Positions 44,373 through 56,839 of a stretch of 64,000 nt of DNA are shown here, one piece after another; the first letter of the stretch is position 1, and every line of letters starts with the position of its first letter. Source of the stretch: Ophioderma brevispina (Eukaryota; Echinodermata; Ophiuroidea; Amphilepidida; Ophiodermatidae). Both the position numbers and the translations under genes were made by a program. Location of the stretch: assembly GCA_023653785.1 (NCBI GenBank), contig JAMKCH010007178.1:19009-83008 (forward strand), read 5' to 3'. Below the pieces are notes generated by a model, which made no database searches, was not told the origin of the DNA, and worked only from the letters and a program-made list of their open reading frames with translations.

Positions 44373-45369
44373 CATGGGTCATTCCATGCCAATGCCAACA
44401 AGTCGAGTACACCATCACCTCATGGATTTCTTTCCTTTTTGGGTGTGTATTGAAAGATTTCATGAGAAACTAAAATCCTGAACATTGTGAGCTCTGTACC
44501 TCTTTGGTCCGTTTCCATGCTACAGCAATTTAAATTGTGAGGGGGGACACCTCAAAAACATGTACCGTGGGTGTTTGGAAAAAAAATTCAATATTTCAGA
44601 GGGCGCTAAGGAAGAACTACTACACCCCCAAATCCTTCAAACTGTGCGGGGTTGGCATTCTGGATAACCTTTGCTGCAAGCTATGCAAATATGTGAACAA
44701 AAATGCACCTTGCCCCAATTTAAAAATAACATGGGGTCAAAAATGGCCCAAAAACCACTCGAATCATACTGGGTTGGGGGCCCATAAGTCAAAAATTAGA
44801 TATAACTCCCAAATTTGGGCTGGTGAAAGCTTACCTTGAATACTACCCTTGTACAATCTTATACTTAGTTTCTATACTTATATCAGCTTTATTGGAGAGA
44901 GATATAGCTGTCGCAAAAGAAAAAAGTGAAGTCCAATTTTAACCTTGACTTGACCCCTCTAAAAATCAATGTCAGACATTTGGTGTGCACCAAATTCCGC
45001 TTGAAATATGGTTAAGAGATCGGCCCCTGCTGAGAATTGTGGTGCAAAGTTTTCATTCAACAATGGTGTGTCTACTGCCATATTGTAGGTTTGAACAGGC
45101 ATCAAAGAATCTAAAATTTTCCAAAACTATATCCAAGACCAAGTTCCGGCCCCATCGAAATGTACAACAGAATTCGAACTTTTAACCTGTGTATCAATCA
45201 AGTGCAGTTTTAACGACTTTTGAATCCAAGTGTTGACCTTGTCATAACTCTAAACCATGAATTGAAATCAATATCATCACGCTTAATTAGCACGCAAAAA
45301 GACGGTGATCTCGGTAATGGTGGGACCAAATTGGTCAGCTTGGTGTATTTAACGGCGATGCTAATATGT

Positions 45370-45393
45370 CCCCCCCCCCCCCCCCCCCCCCCC
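45370..45393. repeat. 24-nt C homopolymer
   Basis: Uninterrupted C run followed by ATGGTCCCCCCCGCGCG, in the centre of the fold-back element. Confidence 0.9.
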
Positions 45394-45839
45394 ATGGTCC
45401 CCCCCGCGCGACTTCTTCGCGATCAGCTGGAAGTGACAACGGTTAAACTACTAGAAACAGGTACAGCGAATTAAAACATAACTCGTTCCAAATAATTCTA
45501 TCCATCCATAACTTCACCCAAAAATAACCTCTCAAATCAAAACCTTATCGTTGCACCTACTCCACCCATAGTGCCAAAATAACTTAAGTAATTAAAACTA
45601 AGAAGTAACCCACCTAAAAAACTCACAAAAACTACAACTCTAAAAAAAAAAAACCGTAATTCAACGCCGCAATTCTCACCGCTGGCAAAGATATCCACAA
45701 CCACACACGAGCCTTCCCGTACAACCCCAAAATATATGCATAATAGAGTCTTAGATTCTTTTCAACATGAAAGTTTCCTAAGAACTCTGCACATCTCATG
45801 TTTTTCGTCTGCAAAAGATGTATGACATAATACACCTTC

Positions 45840-46705
45840 ATGGTAGCGCGGAATTGTGCACATCCCGGTGTATCGTTTTTTCCGCGAAAAATTAATTGGC
45901 AACATATTTAATTAGCTCATTTGCATACCTTAAGCCCGGGCCTACTACCCGCAACATACATGTCGACACAAACGATGTATGGCATAAGCCTTTAATGTTA
46001 GTGAAGTAAAATTTTGCACAGTCCGATGTAACCTTCCATGAAACATTAATGTTTCATATTTAATTTAAGCTCATTTGCATACCTCTCGGTAAATCACCGC
46101 ATATATCTCATAGGATAATCATCATGGCCTAAAATTCAAGTGCGAAAACAATAATGCCCATGCAAGATATAACTTCTGTGGCAAAAAGAAATTTTGCATA
46201 TCGTAACGTACCGTTTCAGTGATAGGCATTAATTATGCATATTTTAATTAGCTCTTTTCATACCTAAACCGTCTATATCACACAATTTCTAATCGCAGAA
46301 ACGATGCCTGCCGCTCATGAATGCACTTCCATGATGCGAAGAATTTTTTGTGTCCGATATAGGTTTTTCAAAGAGACAGCATACGGGTTAACATTTTTAT
46401 CACGGACCATTCCAGGTTAACATTTTTCATATTTAATTAGCTGACATTTGCATACTAAACCGTCTAATATCGACCGGGACTTTCCAAATTGCAGAAACCG
46501 AGGCATGCCAGTGATACTTCCTGATGCGAAGGAATTTGGTGTGTCCGATAGGGGTTTCAAAGATACAGCATACCGGGTTAACATTTTATCACGGACATTC
46601 GCAGGTTTATATTTTTTCTTCACAGACATACAGACACACGGACGGAGCCCATTTATAGTCCCCCTTCCCGGGGGTGCGGGGGGGGGCCGAACTTCGTTCG
46701 GCGGG
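45840..46705 (+). mobile_element. Tandem-repeat-cored element with ACAG tract and terminal hairpin
   Basis: About four units of ~185 bp marked by CATATTTAATTAGCTCATTT and TGCATACCTAAACCGTC (near 45910, 46060, 46240, 46440), each with GTGTCCGATATAGG-like phrases. They are followed by CACAGACATACAGACACACG, a CCCCCTTCCCGGGGG palindrome and the perfect hairpin GCCGAACTTCGTTCGGC (46687-46703). A tandem core, ACAG microsatellite and 3' hairpin without TIRs is the layout of Helitron-related DINE/pearl elements. Confidence 0.6.
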
Positions 46706-47514
46706 GACAAGTGGTTCTGCGGGGACAAAAAGTGAACGGTGCAAGTTAATACCCAGTTTGCAGAAGGTTCATGTTTTCCTGTGTGTTGTGCAATTCATGG
46801 AATTCTTTCAAAACTTGAATTACATAAGTAGGGCTTTTTGAATACGCATTTTACTTATAAAGACACTATCAGAGAATCACACATGAATTTGCCCAAATAT
46901 TAAAGCAAGGACCCCCCTCAACTATTTCAAGCAGAATTTTGGGCAGAATGTACTGAACACTTGGTTTTTAGGGGTGCCAAGTCAAGGTCAAATTGGAATT
47001 TTTACTTTTTTGCGGACAGCTATCTCTCTTCCAACGAAGCTGCTATAAGTATAAGAGTGACACAGGGAAGCATTTAACGAGGTTAGCTATCTCCACCCAA
47101 ATTTGGAAGTTTAAACTTTTTGACTTATGGCCCTCCCCCCAAAGTATGGTCCCGAGTGGTTTTGGATCCATTTTTGACCCCCGGTTATTTTAAATGGGGC
47201 AAGGTGCCTTTTTTTCTGTTCACAATATCTACAATCTGCAGCAAAAGGTTATCCAAATCCCCAGTTTGAGTGATCTGAGGGGTGTAGTTCTTTACATTAA
47301 TGGCCTCTGAATTAATTTCACACCAGTCATGTTTTTGAGGTTACCCCCCCCCTCAATTTTAAAATTGCTTTAAGCGTGAAAATCGAAAAAAGGTACAAAT
47401 CTCAACATTTGTCAGAATTTCAGTTTCTCATGAATATCTTCAATAACAAGAAAGAAAGAAATCCATGGGGATGGGTGTACGCGATTTGTTGAATTGGCAT
47501 GGAATACCCTCATG

Positions 47515-48749
47515 CAATAAGAAACATTCCTAAACATTTATTATGAGAGAAGAAATATGATTGCAACAAAACCCTGCTTGATATTAATAATTCATGGTGT
47601 ATATGTTTAATGAGCATACCAGAGTGCTATACGAACATTTACGAATGATGTTTGGATTCATTTGTTTTATGGGGCGATATGCACATGTGCATCTTTTCGT
47701 CAGAAACATTACCTACGATGATTTCATGACGTATTCAGATTTTCTTGTGAAATATTCACTGCAATAACAATTATGAATTGGTTTATTGTCTGTATTTTTT
47801 AGTTTCTTATGCAATTGGCAAAATTAAGGCACTTGCGTAAGTTTGACAGATTCATAATGACATGCACCCCTGAAGCTTGTGCCATTATTCGTCATCAACT
47901 GAGCCGTGTGCATTGATTTTTTGGCCAATTCAACTCTAAGCGAAAATATTCAGCATTAACCCCTAATACCTAAACCTCAGGGAGGCCATTCAAGATATAG
48001 CAGACCCAGTTTATATCCATCTAGTGGGATGCAGGTATTTGGAGGGCCAAAACATAGATTTTGTTTGACCGAGACCAATCCGACAGAAGAGTTCTACATT
48101 CCAAGTACAAGTACACCTCGTGTGCGACATTTTAAAGGGCCATCACCTGATCCTCAGCCTTGACCCCACTTTCACACCATCGAACCTGTGACTTTGGTAT
48201 TGTTAGAAACCGGTATTTTTCTCCTCACATCTGCAAAATAACTAGACTTTTTTGAGCTACAGCTAAAATATGGTTTTTGTTCTACGTAGACCGCAGAAAA
48301 TATTTTGTACTGTACTGTATCAATTACCACTCACATAATATGGTATGTTCAGATTTCAAGAAATTTTGTAATTAAAGCAGTTTGGTTAGGGTCTTCCTAC
48401 AAAAACAGAGAAACTATTTATGTTGTAAAATGGCTGAAAAATGAAAGAAAAAAAGGACTGAAATTTTGACTCCTTGAAAGCATGAAACTGCTTAAATCAG
48501 CAAATGCTGAACTCTCACTGGTCTGATATTTGTTCTAACACACCCCCAAATAAGTTTCTTTTTCTCCCTACCCAGCAAAAATTCACATAGGTAGCAAAGC
48601 AAATTGTTACAACAGGAAAGCGCGGCACAAAATTGTGGCCAAAGCAAAACTCCGCGTGTGTGGTCCTCAGACTGCACCCGCAAGTAAAAAAAAAAAGTCG
48701 CAATGCCGTCCCGCGGTTTGTATAAATATAGGCCTCAATAGGCCTTTGT
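47515..48749. other. Non-coding, no recognised gene
   Basis: AT-rich. TTTTAAAGGGCCATCACCTG near 48130 faintly resembles the left end of family C (58451). A short minus frame at 48492-48844 has no motif. Confidence 0.35.
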
Positions 48750-49335
48750 ACCTTGATAGTGGACTTGACCTCATAAACAAATAAGAGTTTGCATGTATTG
48801 CCCCATAAACAAGTTTGGTTTCCATTGAACTTCCAACTTTTCAAATTTGGAGGTCAACTTCTTAACATTTTGACAGCCTATCTTACAACTTATAAAACCA
48901 TCAACACATGAAACCTTTGTGACCTAGACATTGATCCACTTTGTACCCTCATCAACAAATCTGTGTATCCAAGTAGTTGCAAAAGCAACAAAACAACCTA
49001 TGAACTCAGAGTTGTGTGTTTCCATTACGAAACTTCCAACTTTTTCATTTGGAGGTCAATTTTGTAACACAATTTAGAGTCACAGCCTACTTAAGGGACA
49101 ACACTTGACCTCAAATGACCTTGAACCATGGGGTATGTGACCTTGGTGACCTCGAGTCAGATCAACAAATTAGTGATCCCATGTTTCAATCTATGAGGGG
49201 CTGACTCAAGTTTTGGTTTAAAAATCCAGCTGCAATTTGAAGAGTATTACGGGGGCAGAGTGTTAACCTCCTTTTAGCTTTTCGGCAGACACCACAGACA
49301 CAACTACGACGGAGACACAATACAGGGTACACAAG
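48750..49335 (+). repeat. Tandem-repeat element of the 42850 family with ACAGACAC end
   Basis: Three diverged units share CAAGTTTGGTTTCCATTGAA, CTTCCAACTTTTCA and TTTGGAGGTCAA. They are followed by CAGACACCACAGACACAAC and ACGGAGACACAATACAGGG, then a short hairpin-like TTTCCTGGCCTTAAGGAAGG. Confidence 0.65.
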
Positions 49336-49507
49336 TTATCCCCAATCTTTCCTGGCCTTAAGGAAGGAGGCAAGCGACATCAAAAATTCTTAATGTACCC
49401 TTTTAGGGCCCAATTTACAATAAAATACGGCCTCTCTTTCTTGAAATTAATTATCTTGTGCTGTGTTAGATAGATTAATTGGCTGGCAATACACTCCCGG
49501 GGGGGGG

Positions 49508-50002
49508 CCACTTGTATTAAAAAGGTGGACATGATGGTGAACAAGAAAACGCGTAAAAAGGGTGTCTTTTTTTTTTTTTCCCAACAGGCGGATGTACGCG
49601 TGTATACATCGTTTTATTTTGTCAAAACGGGGTCAAAGTATGAACAATTTAGTTTTTTGTTTTTTTTCCTGAACCCTGAATTGTCATGCTTTACGTCCCC
49701 CTCCCTTAAGTCGGGATCAAAATCATCCAAAGTATTGTAATCGGAACTTGGGAAGTACTAGCAAGCAGATTATAGGGTATATTATAACAGATTCAATGCA
49801 CATGCATCACTTTTTTTGACGGTATCATAAATAGAGTAAACATACCTTTTAGGGGTTAATGGTGGGGTTTTAAGGCTTTTTTTTTTAGCTGGGTGTAAAT
49901 AATTGTGTTTCGCGTGTGGCACATTATATGACAAGTGTCCGATCTGGGGGATCTTACATCCGACGCAAAATGTGGTCATATCCACCTTTGCATACAAGTG
50001 GG
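49508..50002 (-). mobile_element. CCACTTGTAT-TIR MITE, complete, opposite orientation
   Basis: Ends CCACTTGTATTAAAAAGGTG and the complement of CCACTTGTATGCAAAGGTGG. The body reads as the reverse of 32101-32541 (AAGAAAACGCGTAAAAAGGG, CGGAACTTGGGAAGTA). 495 bp, non-coding. Confidence 0.8.
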
Positions 50003-50599
50003 CCCGACCGGGCCATCCTACAACTATAGCCAATGGTTCTGATGACATAAAAAATCTCATTTTATATTAAGGGGGATCAGGGGGGACAAGTCCTATCACA
50101 AAATGGCCCCTTTAAAGGGATATTTTAAGTCGAGAGGGAGTCTTGGAATAAACCGTTTTTCGTCAATATAAAGACGCTTCGGTATCACGGCAGCCTACCT
50201 CCAAGGGTGCCATAACAACGCAAGTCCCATGAGCGTGGTATCGGTTCCAGGATTCTTCTCATTCACACTGCGCGTTTGTTTTTGGTCTCAGTTTTCCGTG
50301 TCAAGATAACAAAAACAGAGTGATTTATTAGATAAAGGCTTCTTGTCAAAAAGAAAGGAATCTTACAGGGGATAACATTGTTGTGCTAATCTGTGAACAT
50401 CAAGTGAATTTATACAAATCCATGTATTGGTAATCGTTTGTTTATTGGCATGGGTTGTGCGTAACATAACCTTCAAGTTGGTTCACTGAATCTGTAATTA
50501 AAGACAAACCATTACATTTTATATGATACTGGTCTTTCTGCGGGTGATCCAGCCTTAGATAAAAAATACTGACAAGTAAAATTGCGTCATCCCCCCTGG

Positions 50600-50870
50600 C
50601 AAGATGGCAGTAGGGAAAATGACCTCAGATGGACTTTGACTTTGGTCCATGGCCTTTGGACATGCATGCACATATGAAGGAACTTATTATTGACACCTTA
50701 ACCCCAAAGGTCTGGTTTCAATCGGACTTCAATTTTTCGAAGGAGACCTGAAAAAGAAAACCTAACCTTGGTTAGAAAAGCTAAACAAACTGAGACACAC
50801 CAAACACACATACATACGGACATGCCACGGCTGTCACATATCCCGTGCTTTTCAAGCCAGGGGATAAAAA
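50600..50870 (+). repeat. Short tandem-repeat-family element with ACACAC/ACGGACA end
   Basis: One unit (GGCCTTTGGACATGCATGCA, TCTGGTTTCAATCGGACTTC) is followed by ACACACATACATACGGACAT and TATCCCGTGCTTTTCAAGCC-AGGGGATA, an imperfect terminal hairpin shared with 13550-13590. Confidence 0.6.
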
Positions 50871-51156
50871 ACATTTCTCTCCACAAATGCCCCAAGATTT
50901 TGAAAGAATCTTATACACTCATGACTCTTACATTGACTGCAAACAATACATTATCGATTGTTTTCTCTGGAATGGCATGTACACAATCAGCTGGTAAGTG
51001 TACATTTTTTTGAGTCACCGGGTAACCATTACTGCATTTTTTTTAATATTTGGTGTTTTTGTTCCTACATTAAGTAGCTATATGGAATTTATACATAGTT
51101 ATCCTTTGATTTATAAGCTCAAAAATGCATTTCCACATTTTTATTTTCTTTCGCCT

Positions 51157-51385
51157 TTAAAGGTGCTTGTTTACGATCACATTTGGGACCCCCTGATTTA
51201 ACCAGAAGTAGTATCACTTTTGAGATCGATGAAAGGCTGTATTTTTTCTCATTGTCATCCTGATGAAAATTTGAGCCTCAAAATCTATTTCATCCCAGAT
51301 ATAACAAAAAACACCATTTTATGGTTAAACCATCATATAAGCACAGTAGTGAATCCGGGGCGGGCACTATGCATTATGCATTTCT
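51157..51385 (-). mobile_element. TTAA-flanked element, family E, partial
   Basis: TTAAAGGTGCTTGTTTACGA, then GGGACCCCCTGATTTA and CAGTAGTGAATCCGGGGCGG, mirror the right two thirds of 56212-56553 in reverse. The other end is lost where the next element starts. Confidence 0.65.
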
Positions 51386-51399
51386 AGCAGTAAAACTGC

Positions 51400-51985
51400 T
51401 TCAGAGATACAGTAATAATGCATATTTAATTAGATCATTTGCATACCTAAACGCGATCTCTCAGCACTTTCAAATGCAGAGAAAGATGCGCATCATGATA
51501 GGCTTCATGCAGCGAAGGAATTTGCATATTGATGTACCGTTTCAAAATAAAAAAAAAAAAAAAATTTGTATAGCAATTACGCTGATTCTTTGCATATTAA
51601 TTGCTCATTGCATATTTAATTTGCCGAAATACGGACCAAAATCTAATCAGTCGAGAACTTCCCAGCCCGCTCCCTTACACCAAGTTACATCATCATAGCC
51701 TTACGACTCCAGAACAATTGTACACAAGCCTTTACGGGAAAATTTCTGTAAATTATGCAAATTAGATACTTAATTAGCATATTTTACACCCAAAAATCTA
51801 TAGGTCGAGAACTTGTGGACCCGCTTCGTCCACCAGTTACATCACTGAAGCCCTTACAGAACTCCAGATCAATCGTACACAAGCAAGTGAACACGGCCGG
51901 CGGGAAGACAGCCAGGCCAGCTGACAGACAGACAGACAGACAGACAGAAAAGTGATAACTAAGTCTCTGCCGAACAAGTTCAGGC
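51400..51985 (+). mobile_element. Tandem-repeat-cored element with CAGA tract and terminal hairpin
   Basis: Three units contain TTTAATTAGATCATTTGCAT, CTAATCAGTCGAGAACTTCC and CACCAAGTTACATCATC, related to both the 12937 and 45840 families. They are followed by CTGACAGACAGACAGACAGA, then GCCGAACAAGTTCAGGC (51969-51985), a near-match to the hairpin that ends the 45840-46705 element. Confidence 0.65.
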
Positions 51986-53000
51986 GAGACAAAAATCGGA
52001 ACAAGTACCTTTAAGGGACACAATGACATGGTAAAATATTCAGTCATTATGAAATGGACCCTTAATGAAATCAAATTCCACAAAATTTGAGAACAATTTG
52101 GATGTTTTCATTCTTAAAAAACCGTAAAAAACAGCAAGAGTTGGTGGCAGTCTGTGGCGATTCCTGCCATGGAAAAAATAAATAAGGTGTTCACATCCCT
52201 GACTAGAATGTACAGTGTAGTGGCATGTTTTGTGAAACAAAATTTTAAAGAATCAGATGGGAGTCAGATAGGTTACTAAGGCGGTAGTAAGTATTGATTC
52301 TGAACCAAGTGAAAGGTGGATTAAGCAGGTTTAGCACATATACTTGAGACATGATATAGAACACCTCAAAAGCCAAGGTCTTGATGTTCTGGATGATAAC
52401 TGTGCAGTGCAGTCCAAAATACAATAATGATAGAAACATTTGCAGGAGGATTACAATGCTGAAAAGAAACAAAAGGTGCAGCTAAAACTGGATCACTGTA
52501 TTACAACGAGGGTATATTAGATCGAGAGGCAAAAAATTACGTAATCTTTAGAAATGCACCGTCTCGCATGTTTGCCGACCACAAAGAAAACATATGAGTA
52601 CCAACAAAGAAAATGGCTGCCTCCGCTTTCTTCCACATACTGGGGTGCCGCTTTGCATAACACTAATCGGTGTGATACAAATTAATTATGTGTTAGAGGT
52701 GGTGGCCAGGTGTAATAATAGTGTACCTGGATCATGTGCTCAGCTTACTCTTTTTTCTCATCAAGCAATGCGCGCTTAGGTGAAAAGATGTTATTCATTG
52801 AGGCGGTGGTTTATTTAAATCAAAGACGACCTGATGTGTCATTCATTCGTTGTGTGGCCAGGGTAGGACAAAACTTTAACCACCCAATAGCACCCAACAT
52901 TCCAACAAACTGATATTTTGGCGGATTGGTTTGTATCGAATTGACATTATGTGTGTAACAAGCACCCCAAAAACTGATAAGATCTGTGCAATATCAAAAT
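51986..53000. other. Non-coding, no recognised gene
   Basis: Short frames (for example 52594-52779) have no motif. No clear repeat structure seen. Confidence 0.35.
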
Positions 53001-54480
53001 GTCAGCGCCCAGCACGTAACTAACGACTGGTTTTGATATGCGTTTCACCCCCTTGGTATTACCACCCATAGCTGGAAACAGGATTTGGTGGCAGACATCT
53101 GATAATTGGTAGAGCTGCCACACTTGAAGCCCATGATGTGTGCAGGTAAGATGATCGGCAGGGGATGTTCCAGAGTGGGATTGATACGAGGATATAGCAG
53201 AGTACTTGTATGTGTTACTTTGGTAGTGACCTGGTGATAGCGGGTAGTGAGTAGTACATGGTACCCTCAAGCTACCAGATCATTTTGTGGGATTGAAGCG
53301 CCGAGGGATGGAATATGTGACTAACACCCTGTAAATCTGCTAGATATAAACGGTGGTTAGCCTGAGCCAGAGTCTTCTGTCTTCAAAGAGTGTCCCACTG
53401 CAGAGATTTAATCATATTAGAAACACTTGATCTTCTCCTGCAGTCACCTATTGTGAATCTGGCTGCTTTTCATTGGATATTCTCACTTTTGGTCTTGTCA
53501 TTTTTTTGGTGGTAGGGTTCAACACAGAAGAGGCATATTCAACCTGTGGTCTTCGTAAAGGCTTTGATATGGGATTTTCTGGTTGACATAGGCTTCGACA
53601 TGGGCAAGAGATTTCTGCAGATCATCCAAAAGGGTGTGTTTTGGAGCCTTGGCACGAATGATTCAATGTGGCTTGGTCCTGACAGGTCTGAGGATATTGT
53701 GACACCCAGGTCCTTTTCAGTGGGACTCTCTTGGGGGGTGGCATATCCTTCAATGTGTCCGCATAGTGGAGGCTGCTGCTTCTTGGTGATGGTAAGATGG
53801 ATGCACTTCTTAATATTGAAGCTCATGCCCCAAGCTTTGGCTCAGTGGAATACTCTCAGCAGATCCTGGTGAAGATGGATCGGATCCTCTTGTGATTCAA
53901 TGTTGCTGTAGATCACACTATCATCAGTGAATAGTCTGACTGTAGATGTTACTGTATCAGTGATGTCGTGATGAATAGAAGAGACAGGGTCCCAGTACTG
54001 ATCCCTGAGGAACCCTGGATACCACTGGATACCGTTAGTATGTGCCGTCGACAACAACGCACTGCGAATGATTGGTTAAGAAACTCCTTAATCCAGTCAG
54101 GTTTTAGCATAAACACCATAGTACTTAGCTTATGAAGGAGGAATTATGTGACACTCTTGTCAACTGCCTTACTGAAATCAAGAAATAAGACATCCATCTG
54201 ACCATGTTTGTTGAGAGTGTAGCCCAATCATCAAACTGCTGGATCAGTTCTGTCCTCACACAAAAGCTTCTCCGAAATCCAAGCTGGGTAGTGATAATGA
54301 TCTGATGGTTACTAAGATACTTTGCAAGATGACTGAGGATAATAGTGTTCTTGGATTTTCAACAAAAGACAATACAATACATGCACTGGTTGGTTCTGTA
54401 AGCTGATGACTGCATGCTTTCCAAGTTCGATAAATGCTGGCACGATTGCAGTAACGGCAGATCCTGGTTGAGAAGTGAAG
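53001..54480 (-). mobile_element. CR1/L2-like LINE reverse-transcriptase remnant
   Basis: The minus strand, in several frames, gives from 5' to 3': FRRSFCVRTELIQQFDDWA near 54270; a KPDWIKEFL segment; then VTSTVRLFTDDSVIYSNIES with FTDD (53931-53920) in place of the usual F/Y-A-D-D catalytic motif; MSFNIKKCIHLTITKKQQPP and KDLGVTISSDLSG (53826-53700); and a degenerate thumb and C-terminal region with YKYSAISSY to about 53030. Order and motifs fit a CR1/L2-type ORF2. The Ala-to-Thr change and many frameshifts show an inactive copy. Confidence 0.8.
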
Positions 54481-54791
54481 CTTACAAGTGAAAACTAATA
54501 TGTAGTATTTTCCCTTTTTACCAAAATGTAAAAACCCAAATTGTTTTTCAAATTTGTGCAAAGTTTGATTTCATAAGGGTCTCCATTTCATTATTTTTTT
54601 CATGCCATTGTGGCCATTTTTTAAAGAAGCAAAACAAAACCCTCTTAACTTTGACCTCGATAGTCGTTACCATTGAGTGAGGTGCGTAACTAGCTCATGG
54701 ATCTGGGATGTTGTCACCTTTTGAGCAAAATACCATAAGAAATGCCAAGGGAACTTTCTCTCTGCAACTAATAAAATGCAAAATTATTCAT

Positions 54792-55160
54792 TTAAAGTGA
54801 CAGGAGGAGATTTGTTTGAGGATACAAATTTCTCTAAAATTGCACTTGATCGAATGTAGACCACCTACCGAGAAGGTTTCGAAGGTTTATTGGACAAACA
54901 AGCACGAAAGAAAACCGCAAACCTAGTTTTTAACTTGCCTGACTATCGTAATGGTCCCCATAGAACACCATGATTTGAGTTTCTGTCGTGCACAACAGAA
55001 AGTACTAAATCATCATCTTATTACAAAAAGATGGCGTATTCGGCTTATTCACTTCAGGTGTGGTCTAATACATTGGAAAGCATTCCAAATATGCAAAAAA
55101 CCTGGGTTCAAAAAAAATTGGGGGGTGCTTTTTTCTGGAAATCTCCTCATGTCTCTTTAA
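54792..55160 (+). mobile_element. TTAA-flanked TIR element, family A
   Basis: TTAAAGTGACAGGAGGAGAT at the left and the complement of TTAAAGAGACATGAGGAGAT at the right. 369 bp, similar along its length to 33159-33528. Non-coding. Confidence 0.8.
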
Positions 55161-55312
55161 AAGGATAAGATCACAAGGATTTTTTACTATTATCATTTTG
55201 GACAACAATCGACTTTATTCTGGGAACCAACGGATTTAAAAAGGGAAGTGATAGTCACCGAGTTTGGGAGTTATTTTTGTACCAATAAGATACTCTAATT
55301 GGTAAATAAATA

Positions 55313-55521
55313 CTGTATAAGTGGAAATTTTCGCGAGGTTTTTATTTCCGCAAATTTCGCGAATGAACATAAAAATGCAAAAATAAAAACTCGCGAAAAT
55401 AACTTTTTCCAATAGATTTGTATTACATTGATGTCAATACCGTGAAATTTAATTCTCGCGTATTTGGCAAAACCGTTAAAATCGCGAAAATATCTGTACG
55501 CGAAAATTTCCACTTATACAG
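55313..55521. mobile_element. 209-bp MITE with nested inverted repeats and TA duplication
   Basis: CTGTATAAGTGGAAATTTTC at the left is matched exactly by GAAAATTTCCACTTATACAG at the right, and the match extends into CGCG (23 bp or more). TA flanks both sides (55311-55312, 55522-55523). An inner inverted repeat (CGCGAGGTTTTTATTT ... AAATAAAAACTCGCG, 55332-55395) lies inside. Mariner-type MITE. Confidence 0.85.
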
Positions 55522-56211
55522 TATATCAAAGTCCTATTGACTCTATGTGCAAAATTTTATATGTGGATAGTGCCCTTTATAATTTTTTTTTTCAAATTTT
55601 AAGGAAAAGGTTTGGTAACTGTAAAGAACAAAATAAGGAGGTGTCCCTGCCCCTGTCCCAAAAGTAAAACTCCATTTTACATGAATCACCCTACGCATAT
55701 ATCAAGTGGTTTTTTTCAAAACTTTTTTCCTCTTTTTATTTTCCACCCTCAGACCCTGGGCGTGCATTCCAACAAGCTCAATCGCAAATATGCTAATCTT
55801 TTGTTAGTACATCAGTATGAAGAGGACTTTTACAGACCCTATGAAGCTGACTAGAAGATTGTATGAAGATGGTTGTGCCATCAATTTAAAAAATCGTGGT
55901 GTTTTTTTTGCCATACACATAATCCTGTCCACAAGTAAACGTCACTGTGTGAAATAGTCAAGCTCAAATCAATGTCCTTCATAGAAAATCATTAACTGTG
56001 TTATGTAAAATTATGGATCTGGAATTTTTATTTCACACAGTATCATTGCTGCGTTATACCACACATAATGTTTTATGCATCAAATGGCAAATTCAGATTC
56101 ATCTCAAACTTTTGCATGAGCCGTTAGGGACTATCTGTAGTTCTAGATGACAATTTGTAATTAATACACAAACAAAAAATGATACGTACTCCAAATCTAT
56201 GAGTTCAGCCA
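55522..56211. other. Non-coding, no recognised gene
   Basis: Two overlapping short plus-strand frames (55464-55854) end in SNKLNRKYANLLLVHQYEED; I do not recognise them. The rest is AT-rich. Confidence 0.35.
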
Positions 56212-56553
56212 TTAAAGGTGCTTGTTCCGCTTTTGTCTAACGTGTTCTCTACTTAATATGAGAGCCTGACACTTGTACACCACGGACCATAAGTACCGTG
56301 GGAAACACGCTTCGCGGTTTTGATGCTAGACCCGATAATGCATAGTGCAACGATCTATTCACTACTGTGCTAATATTGATGGGTAACCACTAAAACGGTT
56401 AGTTTTTATCTGTATCTTGAGAAAGAAATAGAGATTTGCAAGCTGAATTTCACTGACAACAATTGAGAAAAATATGGCATTTCACCTGATATCAAAATTA
56501 ATAATACTTCGGTAAATCAGGGGGTCCAAAAGCGATTGGAACAGCACCTTTAA
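56212..56553 (+). mobile_element. TTAA-flanked TIR element, family E, complete
   Basis: TTAAAGGTGCTTGTTCCGCT at the left is mirrored by AGCGATTGGAACAGCACCTT plus TAA at the right. 342 bp. A partial copy lies reversed at 51157-51385. Non-coding. Confidence 0.75.
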
Positions 56554-56839
56554 GTACCTATTAGATAAACGTACCAATCTTCAAAGAACTCTTTGCAATT
56601 CCGCCACCTGGTATATAGACTCCCTGTGCCTTTATGGTGTGGCATCATCGTGTTCCTTTTTGTGCTCCCACGACCAAGTGTTTCTCTCTCTTCTCCAGTC
56701 TTTGCCATTCAACTCCTCAGCAAGTCTGTCTCAAGTTGATGGTGTTGCTAGGGTATCGAAAAGGACTCCGGCAAAGGAAACCAACTTTTAGACTAAAAAA
56801 TACATCACGGTCCCGGACCAAGAGTGTCGTCTGCCATCG

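Larger units (their letters stand above)
44373..47514. mobile_element. 3.1-kb fold-back element with long inverted arms
   Basis: The left arm (44373 to about 44972) and right arm (about 46962-47514) are inverted copies. Outer ends are CATGGGTCATTCCATGCCAA and the complement of CATGAGGGTATTCCATGCCA. Further matches run inward through CCTCAAAAACATG, AGAACTACTACACCCC, GATAACCTTTGCTGCA, GCACCTTGCCCCA, ACCACTCG and GACTTGACCCCTCTAAAAA. Arms are thus 550-600 bp, diverged by perhaps 15-25% by eye. The 2-kb centre holds a poly-C tract and a tandem-repeat element (45840-46705) but no transposase. Long-arm fold-back elements (for example TU elements) are known in sea urchins; relationship untested. Confidence 0.85.
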
